Source: Enterobacteriaceae bacterium 4M9 (GTDB lineage Bacteria > Pseudomonadota > Gammaproteobacteria > Enterobacterales > Enterobacteriaceae). From it: a stretch of DNA of 64,000 bases. How positions within the stretch are numbered: position 1 is the stretch's first letter; every line of letters starts with the position of its first letter. Of this stretch, positions 8,776 to 17,279 are shown one piece after another. The position numbers were made by a program, and so were the translations under genes. The stretch lies in assembly GCA_010092695.1 (NCBI GenBank), contig JAADJJ010000001.1:3658001-3722000 (forward strand), in the 5' to 3' direction. The notes under the pieces are model-generated. The model was not told the DNA's origin. It saw only the letters and a list, made by a program, of their open reading frames with translations, and did no database searches.

Positions 8776-8918
8776 CTGCTGGAACTAACAAAGGTGATAG
8801 GCACATACCGCGTCATACCTACGCCCACACGTCCCTTGACACGAAAACATACAAAGCCCTGCGAGCCTGATGCAAAGCTTTGCGTGTCCCGTTTTTGTCC
8901 CACTCACTTACTAAAGTG

Positions 8919-10031
8919 CTACACAGCCTTACGAGCTCGAATCTTTTCAGACAAACTATGCCCAATCCTTACACAAGGTTTTTCTATGAAGTTGTAAGTG
9001 ATGTATGACATTATGAACGTAAGTATCATTAGAATAATAAAAAGTGGCACTCCACCATTACCCTGATAGATACCAAAATCACGAAGATATACTCCAGATA
9101 GTTTTTTAACAATCATATGATTGATATACAGTGAATATGACATCTCACCCATCAATATCCAAAATGAAGAAAATCTGATGTCCCTGACTTTGGTTATTAG
9201 CACTAAGGAGCCGACAAGGATGAACGAGAAAAGCCCCCATCTGTCCACTCCGGCACCTCTGTTCCATCCGGATACAATGAAAGCCAGCGAAAGCCAAAAT
9301 GAACATACCAATAAAACCTGAACAGTCCTTTTTGTAAGTAAAGAGTCTTTCACTCTCATAAATACTTCGGCAATTAACATGCCGTAAATAAAGTCATAGA
9401 TAATCGGGTTCGAAATGAAAGTAAAATTTCTCACAAACGTATTTCCACCGCTATCCCTGGTTATAGCATCTATTTGCAAATACCCTCGAAAATACAACTG
9501 TGCTGAACAACATATTAGAACAATTAGCAAGCAGGATATCAACGACCTATATTTATGATTTATAGACAGCGCGATCAGAAAGATAGAATAGAAAAGAACC
9601 TCATACGTTAACGTCCATGCTGGCATGTTAATATTATAACCATACCAAGGCCCTATGAAATTATAGTCATTGGGAATAAGCAAATAACTTTTAACAAGCT
9701 GCGTTATTGTTGAATTATATGCGGAATCAAAATAAATTAGAAATGTCAGCGTTATGATGAAGACCGGATATAATCTAAAAAATCTCTTAATGGAAAATTC
9801 TAGCGGCGAGTTTTTAGCTTTGTTAGCGGTAGAGTAAGTAATTATGAACCCGCTAATAACGAAAAATATATCTACTCCAACCTCGCCTAACCCAAAGAGC
9901 AAATCACCCAAATCTTTTTGAGCATAAACATTATTAAGATACTGGCGAAAGTGGAATGCGATTACTAGCAAAGCTGCAGCGCCACGCAAAAATTGTATGC
10001 TATCTAGCCGTGTTGTTGTGGAGTTTTGCAC
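8919..10031 (-). CDS. Acyltransferase-3 family membrane O-acyltransferase (OafA-like)
   Basis: This integral membrane protein of about 370 residues has around ten hydrophobic segments. It carries the acyltransferase-3 motifs RLDSIQFLRGAAALLVIAFH at the N-terminus, then GVDIFFVISGFII and FFRLYPVF. Family members move acetyl groups onto O-antigen or other surface sugars. The GTG at 10031 is preferred because it puts the conserved block near the N-terminus. A TTG at 10079 would add 16 residues. It is the only gene in the distal island segment, and AT-rich base use points to horizontal transfer. O-antigen is a likely but unproven acceptor. Confidence 0.85.
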   Translation of the reverse strand: MQNSTTTRLDSIQFLRGAAALLVIAFHFRQYLNNVYAQKDLGDLLFGLGEVGVDIFFVISGFIITYSTANKAKNSPLEFSIKRFFRLYPVFIITLTFLIYFDSAYNSTITQLVKSYLLIPNDYNFIGPWYGYNINMPAWTLTYEVLFYSIFLIALSINHKYRSLISCLLIVLICCSAQLYFRGYLQIDAITRDSGGNTFVRNFTFISNPIIYDFIYGMLIAEVFMRVKDSLLTKRTVQVLLVCSFWLSLAFIVSGWNRGAGVDRWGLFSFILVGSLVLITKVRDIRFSSFWILMGEMSYSLYINHMIVKKLSGVYLRDFGIYQGNGGVPLFIILMILTFIMSYITYNFIEKPCVRIGHSLSEKIRARKAV

Positions 10032-10293
10032 TATATCACCGGAGATTACGAACGTCCCCCGATTATAACAACGCGTCAAAACTCCACAATGACTAACTAC
10101 CTGATGACTTTAGTGTCATTCTGTAATAAATAGTTTAAGCGGATACGGCCTGACAAGTCTGGAATGTAAGTGATGCTCCATTTGAAGCCTTGCTTCTGAT
10201 TGTGAGCGCTCCATTTTTACCAGCAATGTCCCAAATCTGTCCCACATAGGAAGTCATGATAAGGTGAAAGAGACACAACACTATGATTTTTAA

Positions 10294-10338
10294 TGGTACG
10301 CCCTACAGGATTTGAACATGTGACCCACGGGTTAGAAG
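10294..10338 (-). repeat. argU 3'-end duplicate, internal attachment site
   Basis: A 45-base copy of the argU 3' end with three mismatches to the intact gene. It also shares the flanking word GATTTTTAAT with the 15216 copy, which the 8731 copy does not. It marks the junction of two tandem insertions. Confidence 0.9.
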
Positions 10339-10512
10339 AACGTAGAGTACTATTTAACGCACTGTAATATCATTTTTTTTTCCGCGCTCGCGCCGGGTTT
10401 GTGTCACTACGTGTCGTTACTTGCTTCTGCGTTGCGATGCATCCATGCATGACACATCCGTGACACAGAGAGTGCACAGCCATGCCACCGGCATAACTAT
10501 GCATTTTCCTCA
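10339..10512. other. Island stretch with possible integrase arm-type repeats
   Basis: No gene is visible. The words GTGTCAC, GTGTCG, GACAC and GTGACAC recur at 10400-10468. Similar words occur in the opposite sense at 15148-15169 near the other end of the segment, as expected for arm-type integrase sites. Confidence 0.4.
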
Positions 10513-10836
10513 TCACATCACCGGGCATGCATCATCATCCAGCGCGCGATTGATGAAGAATGTAACGCGCCCGAACACTTCGACCTCTTCCAGAGCATTC
10601 CCCTCTATCGCCTCTCCATTATTGGTAATAAGCGCCCTCCCCATCAGCTTCGCAAACTGAGTGCGCCCGTCACAAAGAATCAGGAGTACATCCCCTACTT
10701 TGGTGTTCATTGCCGGCTCAATGACAGCAAAGCCAAAATCAGTTTCAAGCACCCAACTCTCAGCGCCAATATTGCAGATCACTTCAGGCGGAAGTTGGCG
10801 CTCTACATAATCGGTAGCAGGTGATGCGAATCCCAT
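10513..10836 (-). CDS. UmuD-like phage protein lacking the catalytic serine
   Basis: This 107-residue protein begins MGFASPATDYVERQL, resembling the UmuD segment GFPSPAADYVEQR. It continues with VGDVLLILCDGRTQFAKLMG, matching the GDIVI...VKKL part that holds the UmuD active lysine. The Gly-Asp-Ser serine block of UmuD is missing, so it is probably not a self-cleaving peptidase. Small proteins of this kind occur in enterobacterial prophages. Its start overlaps the end of a broken upstream gene, and the pair lies behind a near-perfect LexA box, so SOS induction is expected. Confidence 0.7.
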   Translation of the reverse strand: MGFASPATDYVERQLPPEVICNIGAESWVLETDFGFAVIEPAMNTKVGDVLLILCDGRTQFAKLMGRALITNNGEAIEGNALEEVEVFGRVTFFINRALDDDACPVM

Positions 10837-11074
10837 TGCTGGACCCTCCCCATATTGCGGAGAATCCAGTACTTGTTGTCGACACCATCGATCGTCTTGT
10901 CGGCGAAGTCAGGTTGGTAGTGTTCAATCTACGAATTCGCATCGTCCTGACTGAAGTGCCAGTTCTTCTCTCGCAGCTTCGCTATGAAGCTGTCGGTGCT
11001 CAGGTAGCGATAACCTTCGGGTTTAGCTGTATGGCCGCACTGAAAGCGGTTTGTATGTCGGCTGTGCGTGGCAT
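10803..11074 (-). pseudogene. Broken small phage gene downstream of a LexA box
   Basis: The ATG at 11074 follows AGGTGA and opens MPRTADIQTAFSAAIQLNPK, then hits a stop. Adding one G at about 11014 restores a frame reading GYRYLSTDSFIAKLREKNWH. That frame is cut by a TAG at 10929-10931 where a Trp codon would fit, then resumes through YWILRNMGRVQQW. The reconstructed protein resembles a small protein common in enterobacterial prophages, function unknown to me. It overlaps the UmuD-like gene and would be first in the SOS operon. Confidence 0.65.
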
Positions 11075-11091
11075 ATTCACCTAACAATAAT

Positions 11092-11111
11092 TACTGCATA
11101 TATATACAGCA
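11092..11111 (-). promoter_or_regulatory. LexA (SOS) box
   Basis: TACTGCATATATATACAGCA contains CTG, ten bases and CAG, with an alternating AT core, so it is close to the ideal LexA operator. It lies 18 bases upstream of the start of the broken phage gene. It should make the two-gene unit DNA-damage inducible. Confidence 0.88.
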
Positions 11112-11169
11112 CAACCAAATATGAGGATCGACCAAGTGCTGCAAAAAAACCCACCTGAGTGGGCTTCTG

Positions 11170-13029
11170 TTACTTGGTTATGCTTGTTGGCAGGTGGCTT
11201 TTAATTATGTGTTTACCGATAAACACTGACCCTTCATCAGTAGGGTGACCATAATCCATGGACATAAGCGTAAAACCACTATCTACTCTTGCCCTACACT
11301 TCAGTTCTGATCCTTCATGTATACATAAGCCATCAAGTATGTCGACAAAATCATAGCCTGCATTGTCTTTTGATATCGTCTTCATGCTGTTATTTGTCGC
11401 AACAATCTGTTTATCCAAAAATCTCTTATCAATGTAAATATCATTAGGATTATAGTTTTTTGCAACAATTAGCGGCAGGCTCCCTTTCCACTGCGGAACA
11501 GGCCCAAGCACTATAACTTTCTTAACACCCAATGAGTGTATCTTCTCAGCGATGCTGTGCCAGTCTGTTTCGTCATGCTGGAATCGCTGAGCTAACACTA
11601 CAACATCAGGTTTAACAATATTTATATCTTCAATGGCTTTTTCATTGGATAAATTACAACCAATTGTAGCGCTTATAATTCCAGGGAATTTATGTAGACT
11701 GGGTTTACAACTCGAAGCCGCAAGTTGATAGAATGGTATATCCTCTTTTAGAAGCGACCTGATCCCCAAAGAAAGGGCTCCAGCGTGAGAGTCACCCCAT
11801 AAAAAGACCCCTCCCCTTTTAGCAGTATCAACACATGATTTATCGATGTGATCCAGTTTTTCACTGCTGTTACACTTATCCCACATCCCATTATTATCAA
11901 ACCGATATCCATCGTAATGTACCACAGTTTCATTGCCGGTAGTTTTTGTGATACTTCTTATAACAGTATTAGCGCCATTTGAAACATATACACCAACAGC
12001 TAAAGTTAACGATGCAAAGTACAGGACTTCCTTTTTAACCCCGCCCCTACTTTTGAAAAAGCTTTCAATATATTTAAATGACAACATCCCCATCGCCACC
12101 GACGCAACAATCCCAATGAGCACTGTTGCGATAGAAACACCACCATATGTATTATAGATGTATAGATAGATAGGCCAATGCCATAAATAAATTGAATATG
12201 AATACAGCCCAATTCTTTGCGCAAAAGAAGAATCGAGGATAATATTTTCAGAACGCGACCACAATATGATCATCGTGCCAACTATAGGCAGCAACGCATT
12301 ATAGCTAGGCCAGTACGATTCCTCGCTAAATATAAAACAGGAAACTAATATGGCAACAATGCCTATGTATGGGAAAACTTTTCTTTTAAATAACGAAAGT
12401 GGAAAAAGATATACTACACCGCCAGCAAGCATCTCCCATGCCCTGGTTGGGAGCAAGAAATAGGATGAGCTAACTAAAATTCTAGAGGCATAAATACTCA
12501 ACGCCAGGCTCAACAGCCCAACAATAAGAATTAAAATTCTAGATACTTTTAAGCTAAAAGCCTTGCTAATAATGTAAATAGCAAGTGGATATATAATATA
12601 GAATTGCCATTCAACAGATAGCGACCAGGTATGAAGCAACCACTTTTCTTCCGCACCCGGCGCAAAGTAGCTTGACTCCTTCCAGTAGATGATATTTGAA
12701 ATAAACAGAAGGCTTGATGCAGCGTGCTTTGCCAGCGTCTTAAACTCAGGAGTGTACATGTTGTACCATCCGTATACCATTACACAAATTAGCATAACGG
12801 CAAGCGCAGGAACTATCCTTCTGGCGCGCGCTTTATAAAAACCCCACAGTGTAAATTTATTCCCTTCCAAACCGCTAAATATTATTGACGTCATTAAAAA
12901 ACCAGAAATGACAAAGAATACATCTACACCAACAAACCCACTCGGAACCCATCCCCTGTTGAAATGAAAAAGGACCACAGCAAGAACTGCTATGGCCCTG
13001 ACTCCATTAATATCCTTCCTGAACTCCAT
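11170..13029 (-). CDS. O-acyltransferase with acyltransferase-3 and SGNH domains (OafB-like)
   Basis: This 619-residue two-domain protein has an N-terminal acyltransferase-3 membrane domain (RAIAVLAVVLFHF near residue 11, GVDVFFVISGFLM near 34, about ten hydrophobic segments). It is followed by a soluble SGNH-hydrolase-like domain with the block I motif WGDSHAGAL and a C-terminal MDYGHPTDEG block. This fusion is typical of enzymes that acetylate O-antigen or other surface glycans, and in phages it changes serotype and receptor. It is AT-rich and sits beside a tailspike remnant in the argU island. It appears intact. Confidence 0.9.
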   Translation of the reverse strand: MEFRKDINGVRAIAVLAVVLFHFNRGWVPSGFVGVDVFFVISGFLMTSIIFSGLEGNKFTLWGFYKARARRIVPALAVMLICVMVYGWYNMYTPEFKTLAKHAASSLLFISNIIYWKESSYFAPGAEEKWLLHTWSLSVEWQFYIIYPLAIYIISKAFSLKVSRILILIVGLLSLALSIYASRILVSSSYFLLPTRAWEMLAGGVVYLFPLSLFKRKVFPYIGIVAILVSCFIFSEESYWPSYNALLPIVGTMIILWSRSENIILDSSFAQRIGLYSYSIYLWHWPIYLYIYNTYGGVSIATVLIGIVASVAMGMLSFKYIESFFKSRGGVKKEVLYFASLTLAVGVYVSNGANTVIRSITKTTGNETVVHYDGYRFDNNGMWDKCNSSEKLDHIDKSCVDTAKRGGVFLWGDSHAGALSLGIRSLLKEDIPFYQLAASSCKPSLHKFPGIISATIGCNLSNEKAIEDINIVKPDVVVLAQRFQHDETDWHSIAEKIHSLGVKKVIVLGPVPQWKGSLPLIVAKNYNPNDIYIDKRFLDKQIVATNNSMKTISKDNAGYDFVDILDGLCIHEGSELKCRARVDSGFTLMSMDYGHPTDEGSVFIGKHIIKSHLPTSITK

Positions 13030-13410
13030 GCCTCAATGCCTCACACAGTTACGATACGATGCATGTTATACATTTAGACTGTGAATATCACCATTTAAGC
13101 ATAAGTTAACTGGGATCATTGAGGCATTACGCTGTCACCTTAAGGGTTGGTTTATACATCAAACTTACACCTGATGCTGATAGCGGCTGTCTGCAGTAAC
13201 ACGGATGAATTGCTTGCCGAACCACGGCAATTGAAGCGCTTGACCCTGCTGATGATTTGGAGCTTGCCACAACATGAATCATCAATTCTGAAACCAGTAG
13301 GGGCATCGAGTTGCCCCCTCCCATCCCCAGCATTAGTAACTTATGTTTGCCATGCGTTATGCCTGCTGCACCCGTTGCGAATGTAGCCGTACGTCTCATC
13401 GGCCTTCATG
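13030..13410. other. Decayed phage DNA between acyltransferase and tailspike
   Basis: No intact gene is supportable. One minus-strand frame reads GRYMKADETYGYIRNG directly after the tailspike stop, which suggests the tail gene once continued here. An open 90-codon frame (13127-13399) matches nothing I recognise. Confidence 0.4.
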
Positions 13411-14483
13411 TATCTTCCCATATACATGCAACCAATCTTTTCAATGCACTATAGTTTGCTGGATCCAACTTAAGATTTGTTGATGCACCGCCAGCTCTTG
13501 AAGCCCCGCCGAGATGAATCCCGCTCTGCTCGAACGCGATCTTTAACGTTGGGTCAACAGTTACTGCATATGGAGAGAATGTGATATCTGTATATTTAGA
13601 TAACTCGGGTCCATAATGTTTAACTGAAATATTACTAAACTGACCGACATATATTAAACTTCGATTTGCAGATGCAATAGTCGTCTCATCAGCAGCCCCA
13701 TAAGAGTACGCATTACCTCAGCAACACCTGGTGTACCAAGTCCCTTTATTAAAACTCTATCCGTTGAATCTCGAAGGTAATGAAGTTTAAACTCAGCTTC
13801 AACGTTACCAATACAGTTAATGCGAGCTCCTTCCCATACCTCTATTCCCATGTCAAATGAAACATTACTGCAGGTATCTAACGTTATATCCATCGCTGTT
13901 TCATTTACGCTATCGTAATTACCATACTGAACAAGTACGCCCTCAAACCATCCATGGAATTTTGCATAGTTGCAATTCTTCATGTAAATAGAGAATGGAG
14001 TATGATCTGCCTGAATCTCAATGTGATGCGAAGTTGTTGCTCCCCCTACGGTTGGCTTCTCGGAAGATATGCTTACCGCATCAAAGTAAAACCCATTATG
14101 GCATGAATCAAAACGGATAATTCCCAAGGTGCCCCAAGCACTATAACCAAAACATGCATATTCAGCGCCAAACATACTGACATTACCATGTTGAGATGTA
14201 AGCTTATAGTTCCCAGTCCTTTGCTGGCAATATGTCTAGCTGTGTCCCATTTGAGTGTTAATCCCTTTAATGTTAAGTCTCTAAAGAATATAGCTGAGCT
14301 GCCTGCATCATCAGCAACTATAACTCGGCCAACACATAACTGACCAAAGGCATAGGAGGAATAATTACTAGGTAGCGATCTTATAAAACCGATACTAAAA
14401 TCGAATCCACTCAGTGGCGGAGCTATCCATGCGGTCTTCTGGCCAAACGCTATATAATAAGCTAGGCCACGAAGAGTCAGCAC
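13411..14483 (-). pseudogene. Phage tailspike-like protein, frameshifted and truncated
   Basis: Three frames together read as one protein. The first (from 14483) contains FRDLTLKGLTLKWDTARHIA. It joins a second frame at about 14213 (NYKLTSQHGNVSMFGAEYAC), and a third after about 13711 (AYSYGAADETTIASANRSLI). The third ends at a TGA at 13411. Short repeated beta-type segments such as DITLDTCSNVSFD and NGFYFDAVSISSE suggest a right-handed beta-helix, the fold of tailspike sugar depolymerases. Both shifts are repaired by one added G in the coding strand. The 5' end is cut off at the junction with the integrase remnant. The tailspike assignment is inference from fold pattern and context. Confidence 0.6.
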
Positions 14484-14492
14484 CTGTCTTTT

Positions 14493-15107
14493 ATGCGAAC
14501 GCTGCTGAAGACTGCAGCCAATGGCTGGGGACGGATAAAGGCGGCCCCCGTCATTAAAACCAACAAGCCAATCAGCAAACGCATCCGCTGGCTGACCAGA
14601 GACGAGGCTGAGCGGCTTATCGCCTGCATGCCGGAGTCAATAAAGCTGATAGTGATTTTTGCGCTGGCAACCGGCTTGTGCCGCTCCAACATCATTGATC
14701 TGGAGTGGCAGCATGTCGATATGCAAAGAAAGGTTGCATGGGTAAATCCGGAAAACGCGAGGGTGGGTAAGGCTATCGGCGTGGCTCTGAATGATACCGC
14801 ATGCAGGGTGTTAAGGGATCAGGCAGGGAAAAGCTCGAGGTGGGTATTTGTTCACACGAAGCCATCGACGCGCCCGGATTAAACGTTGACTCCGGCTGTC
14901 AGGAAAATGCGTATGGACGACAACAGCGCCTGGCGCATTGGACTGGCAAAAGCGGGTATCAAGCACTTTCGTTTTCACGACCTGAGACATACCTGGGCGA
15001 GCTGGTTAATTCAGTCCGGCGTGCCGCTATCCGTTCTTCAGGAAATGAGCGGCTGGGAGTCGATCGAAATGGTCCGTCGATATGCTCACCTGGCGCCTAA
15101 CCATTGA
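14493..15107 (+). pseudogene. Tyrosine-family phage integrase remnant
   Basis: Two blocks in the same frame, split by a TAA at 14880-14882, form the catalytic domain of a tyrosine integrase. The catalytic residues visible are Arg in ATGLCRSNIIDLEW, His and Arg in FHDLRHTWASW, and the nucleophile Tyr in MVRRYAHLAPNH. The N-terminal arm- and core-binding domains are missing because the gene joins tailspike DNA at about 14485. It points toward argU 110 bases away, the usual arrangement for a tRNA-inserted prophage. It resembles the integrase of DLP12, which sits at argU in E. coli. It cannot be functional as it stands. Confidence 0.85.
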
Positions 15108-15147
15108 AGCAAGCACACACGTAAAATAGATGCCATTTTTGGTAACC

Positions 15148-15169
15148 GTGACACAAATACGACACAAGG
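15148..15169. repeat. Possible integrase arm-type site next to argU
   Basis: GTGACACAAATACGACACAA contains two spaced ACAC-type words. The same words occur in the opposite orientation near 10400-10420 by the internal argU repeat. Confidence 0.35.
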
Positions 15170-15215
15170 AGAAAATCAGGCAGGTTTGAAGCTTGCGTAA
15201 GCGATTGATTTTTAA

Positions 15216-15292
<77 letters not shown>

Positions 15293-15531
15293 ATTGTGAA
15301 GAAACTACATAATGCGAAGAGGCTGAATTATACGTTCAACGCCAGGTGAGTCAATGGCTTCTCCCTGCAAATGGTCGGTAAATAGACATCCTCGCCTGCA
15401 TCTCATTCATTTTACTAACGCGCTTAGGTCAGGCCAGGACAAAACGCAATCGGTAACTGACAGCACCGCGCGCTTCTGCCAGAATATGCGATGTTCCCCT
15501 CTCACTTGTAACTGATGGAATCTTCTCTCCA

Positions 15532-16398
15532 ATGGCAGCAAAGATTATTGACGGTAAAACGATTGCGCAGCAGGTACGCCTTGAAGTCGCGGAAAAAGTC
15601 ACCTCCCGGCTGGCCGCCGGTAAACGCGCGCCAGGGCTCGCTGTCGTGCTGGTCGGTGATAACCCTGCGTCACAGATTTACGTAGGCAGTAAACGCCGGG
15701 CCTGCGAAGAAGTCGGGTTTGTCTCCCGTTCTTACGATCTGCCGGATACCACCTCTGAAGCACAGCTGCTGGAGCTTATCGACACACTTAATGCAGATGA
15801 CGCCATCGACGGCATTCTGGTGCAGCTGCCGCTGCCTGCGGGCATTGATAATGTGAAGGTGCTGGAGCGCATCACGCCGGATAAAGACGTGGACGGCTTC
15901 CATCCTTATAACGTGGGCCGCCTGTGCCAGCGTGCGCCGCGCCTGCGCCCGTGCACCCCGCGCGGTATCGTCACGCTGCTGGAGCGCTACAACATCGACA
16001 CTTACGGTCTCAACGCCGTGGTGATTGGCGCCTCCAACATTGTTGGCCGCCCGATGAGCATGGAGCTGCTGCTGGCTGGCTGCACGACCACCGTCACTCA
16101 TCGTTTCACCAAAAACCTGCGCCAGCACGTTGAAAACGCCGACCTGCTTATTGTGGCCGTCGGTAAGCCGGGCTTTATTCCGGGTGAGTGGATTAAAGAA
16201 GGCGCTATCGTCATTGATGTCGGCATCAACCGCCTTGAGAGTGGCAAAGTGGTGGGCGATGTAGAGTACGAGAGTGCCGCCGAGCGCGCATCTTATATCA
16301 CGCCAGTGCCGGGCGGCGTGGGGCCAATGACGGTCGCAACCCTCATCCAGAACACGCTACAGGCATGCGAAGAATATCACGACGTGGAGGACGTATAA
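15532..16398 (+). CDS. folD: FolD, methylenetetrahydrofolate dehydrogenase/cyclohydrolase
   Basis: This 288-residue cytoplasmic enzyme has the E. coli length. It interconverts 5,10-methylene-THF and 10-formyl-THF using NADP, supplying one-carbon units to purine and formyl-Met synthesis. The catalytic pair Y50 and K54 is visible in QIYVGSKRRACE, and the C-terminal signature is PVPGGVGPMTVATL. The start is MAAKIIDGKTIAQQ. It is followed one base later by ybcJ, forming a likely two-gene operon. Confidence 0.98.
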   Translation: MAAKIIDGKTIAQQVRLEVAEKVTSRLAAGKRAPGLAVVLVGDNPASQIYVGSKRRACEEVGFVSRSYDLPDTTSEAQLLELIDTLNADDAIDGILVQLPLPAGIDNVKVLERITPDKDVDGFHPYNVGRLCQRAPRLRPCTPRGIVTLLERYNIDTYGLNAVVIGASNIVGRPMSMELLLAGCTTTVTHRFTKNLRQHVENADLLIVAVGKPGFIPGEWIKEGAIVIDVGINRLESGKVVGDVEYESAAERASYITPVPGGVGPMTVATLIQNTLQACEEYHDVEDV

Positions 16399-16399
16399 G

Positions 16400-16612
16400 A
16401 TGGCGACATTTTCCCTGGGTAAACATCCGCACGTTGAACTGTGTGACCTGCTAAAGCTTGAAGGCTGGAGCGAAAGCGGCGCACAGGCAAAACTGCTGAT
16501 TGCTGATGGGCAGGTCAGCGTTGATGGTGCCGTTGAAACCCGTAAGCGCTGTAAAATCGTGGCGGGCCAGACCGTGAGTTTCAACGGTAACAGCATCACC
16601 GTTATCGCCTGA
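16400..16612 (+). CDS. ybcJ: YbcJ, S4-like RNA-binding protein
   Basis: This 70-residue protein is the same length as E. coli YbcJ. It has an S4-type RNA-binding fold: LCDLLKLEGWSESGAQAKLL followed by ADGQVSVDGAVETRKRCKI. It probably binds structured RNA. The exact target is unknown. It starts just after the folD stop and so is likely cotranscribed. Confidence 0.93.
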   Translation: MATFSLGKHPHVELCDLLKLEGWSESGAQAKLLIADGQVSVDGAVETRKRCKIVAGQTVSFNGNSITVIA

Positions 16613-16712
16613 CTCAAGGCGGCTGTCGACTGCCGCCACCGATATGCCTGTAATCTGATTTATTCCAAAACAGCGGCTGCGATAGCCGCTGTTTTGCTTT
16701 CTGCAACAGGTT

Positions 16713-17243
16713 ATGCCGACGATAGTAACGCATGCTGCCGTGCCGCTTTGCCCTGGATTGGGGCCTGAACACAACACCATAGCTGCGCGCCTGCTGCTGG
16801 CAGGTACTGCGCTCGCCATGCTGCCTGACGCCGACGTACTGGCCTTTCAGTTTGGCATCGCCTGGGGCAATATCGTTGGCCTCCGTGGCGTTACCCACTC
16901 ACTGCTGTTTGCCCTGGTCGTCCCGCTACTGATGGCCTGGGCAGGAAGGCACTGGTTTAAGGCACGTCTCTTGTACTGCTGGGCATTTCTTAGCGTTTCG
17001 CTGCTGTCGCACAGCCTGCTGGATGCCGTCACCACTGGCGGGCGCGGCGCGGGCTGGCTGTGGACCTGGTCAGAGGCACGCTTTTTTGCCTCATAGCGAG
17101 TCATTAACGTTGCCCCTTTTGCCCTGGAGCGTTATTTCACGTTCTACGGGCATCAGGTCATCATGTCAGCGTTGTTATGAGTCTGGTTAGCTGGCAGCGT
17201 ACTGGCTTTGCTGCGCTGGCAATTACGCCGCGAGGCGGCGTAA
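16713..17243 (+). pseudogene. ybcI: YbcI-like membrane metal-dependent hydrolase, two in-frame stops
   Basis: The frame from MPTIVTHAAVPLC through LPDADVLAFQFG and SLLSHSLLDAVTTGG matches E. coli YbcI (DUF457), an inner-membrane protein with a His/Asp hydrolase-like motif. A TAG at 17094-17096 stops it at residue 127. The same frame continues RVINVAPFALERYFTFYGHQ, hits a TGA at 17177-17179, then reads VWLAGSVLALLRWQLRREAA to a TAA at 17241. Both internal stops fall where E. coli has Trp, so each is a single G-to-A change. Read through, it has about 177 codons, close to the usual length. Confidence 0.85.
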
Positions 17244-17245
17244 TT
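17221..17245. terminator. Hairpin at the end of ybcI
   Basis: AATTACGCCG and CGGCGTAATT form a perfect 10-bp stem around CGAGG, overlapping the last codons of ybcI. The T content after it is modest. Confidence 0.6.
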
Positions 17246-17279
17246 GTATTGTGTTTTCCCACTACGAATAGTTCACAAA

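Larger units (their letters stand above)
8731..10293. mobile_element. Distal argU island segment carrying one acyltransferase gene
   Basis: This stretch of about 1.5 kb lies between two copies of the argU 3' end. It contains only one clear gene, an acyltransferase, and no integrase, so it is either a deleted prophage or a cassette moved in trans. It is visibly more AT-rich than the backbone. Confidence 0.75.
10294..15215. mobile_element. Proximal argU island segment, decayed seroconverting-phage remnant
   Basis: This segment of about 4.9 kb lies between the internal argU repeat and the intact tRNA gene. From the tRNA inward it contains an integrase remnant, a broken tailspike, a large O-acyltransferase and an SOS-box pair. 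In phage Sf6 a tailspike gene, an O-antigen acetylase and int/attP are neighbours, so the layout suggests a P22/Sf6-like podovirus remnant. No structural, lysis or replication genes remain. Confidence 0.8.

Noticed and set aside
8688..8870. A 60-residue frame containing RPTGFEPVTHG
   Set aside because: This peptide is a well-known false product of translating a tRNA 3' end. The DNA is the argU duplicate.
13127..13399. A 90-codon minus-strand frame next to the tailspike
   Set aside because: No recognisable domain. Other frames in the same DNA read better as tail-protein debris.
14477..14695. A minus-strand frame of 72 codons opposite the integrase
   Set aside because: It is the antisense of the recognisable integrase catalytic domain and has no ribosome site.
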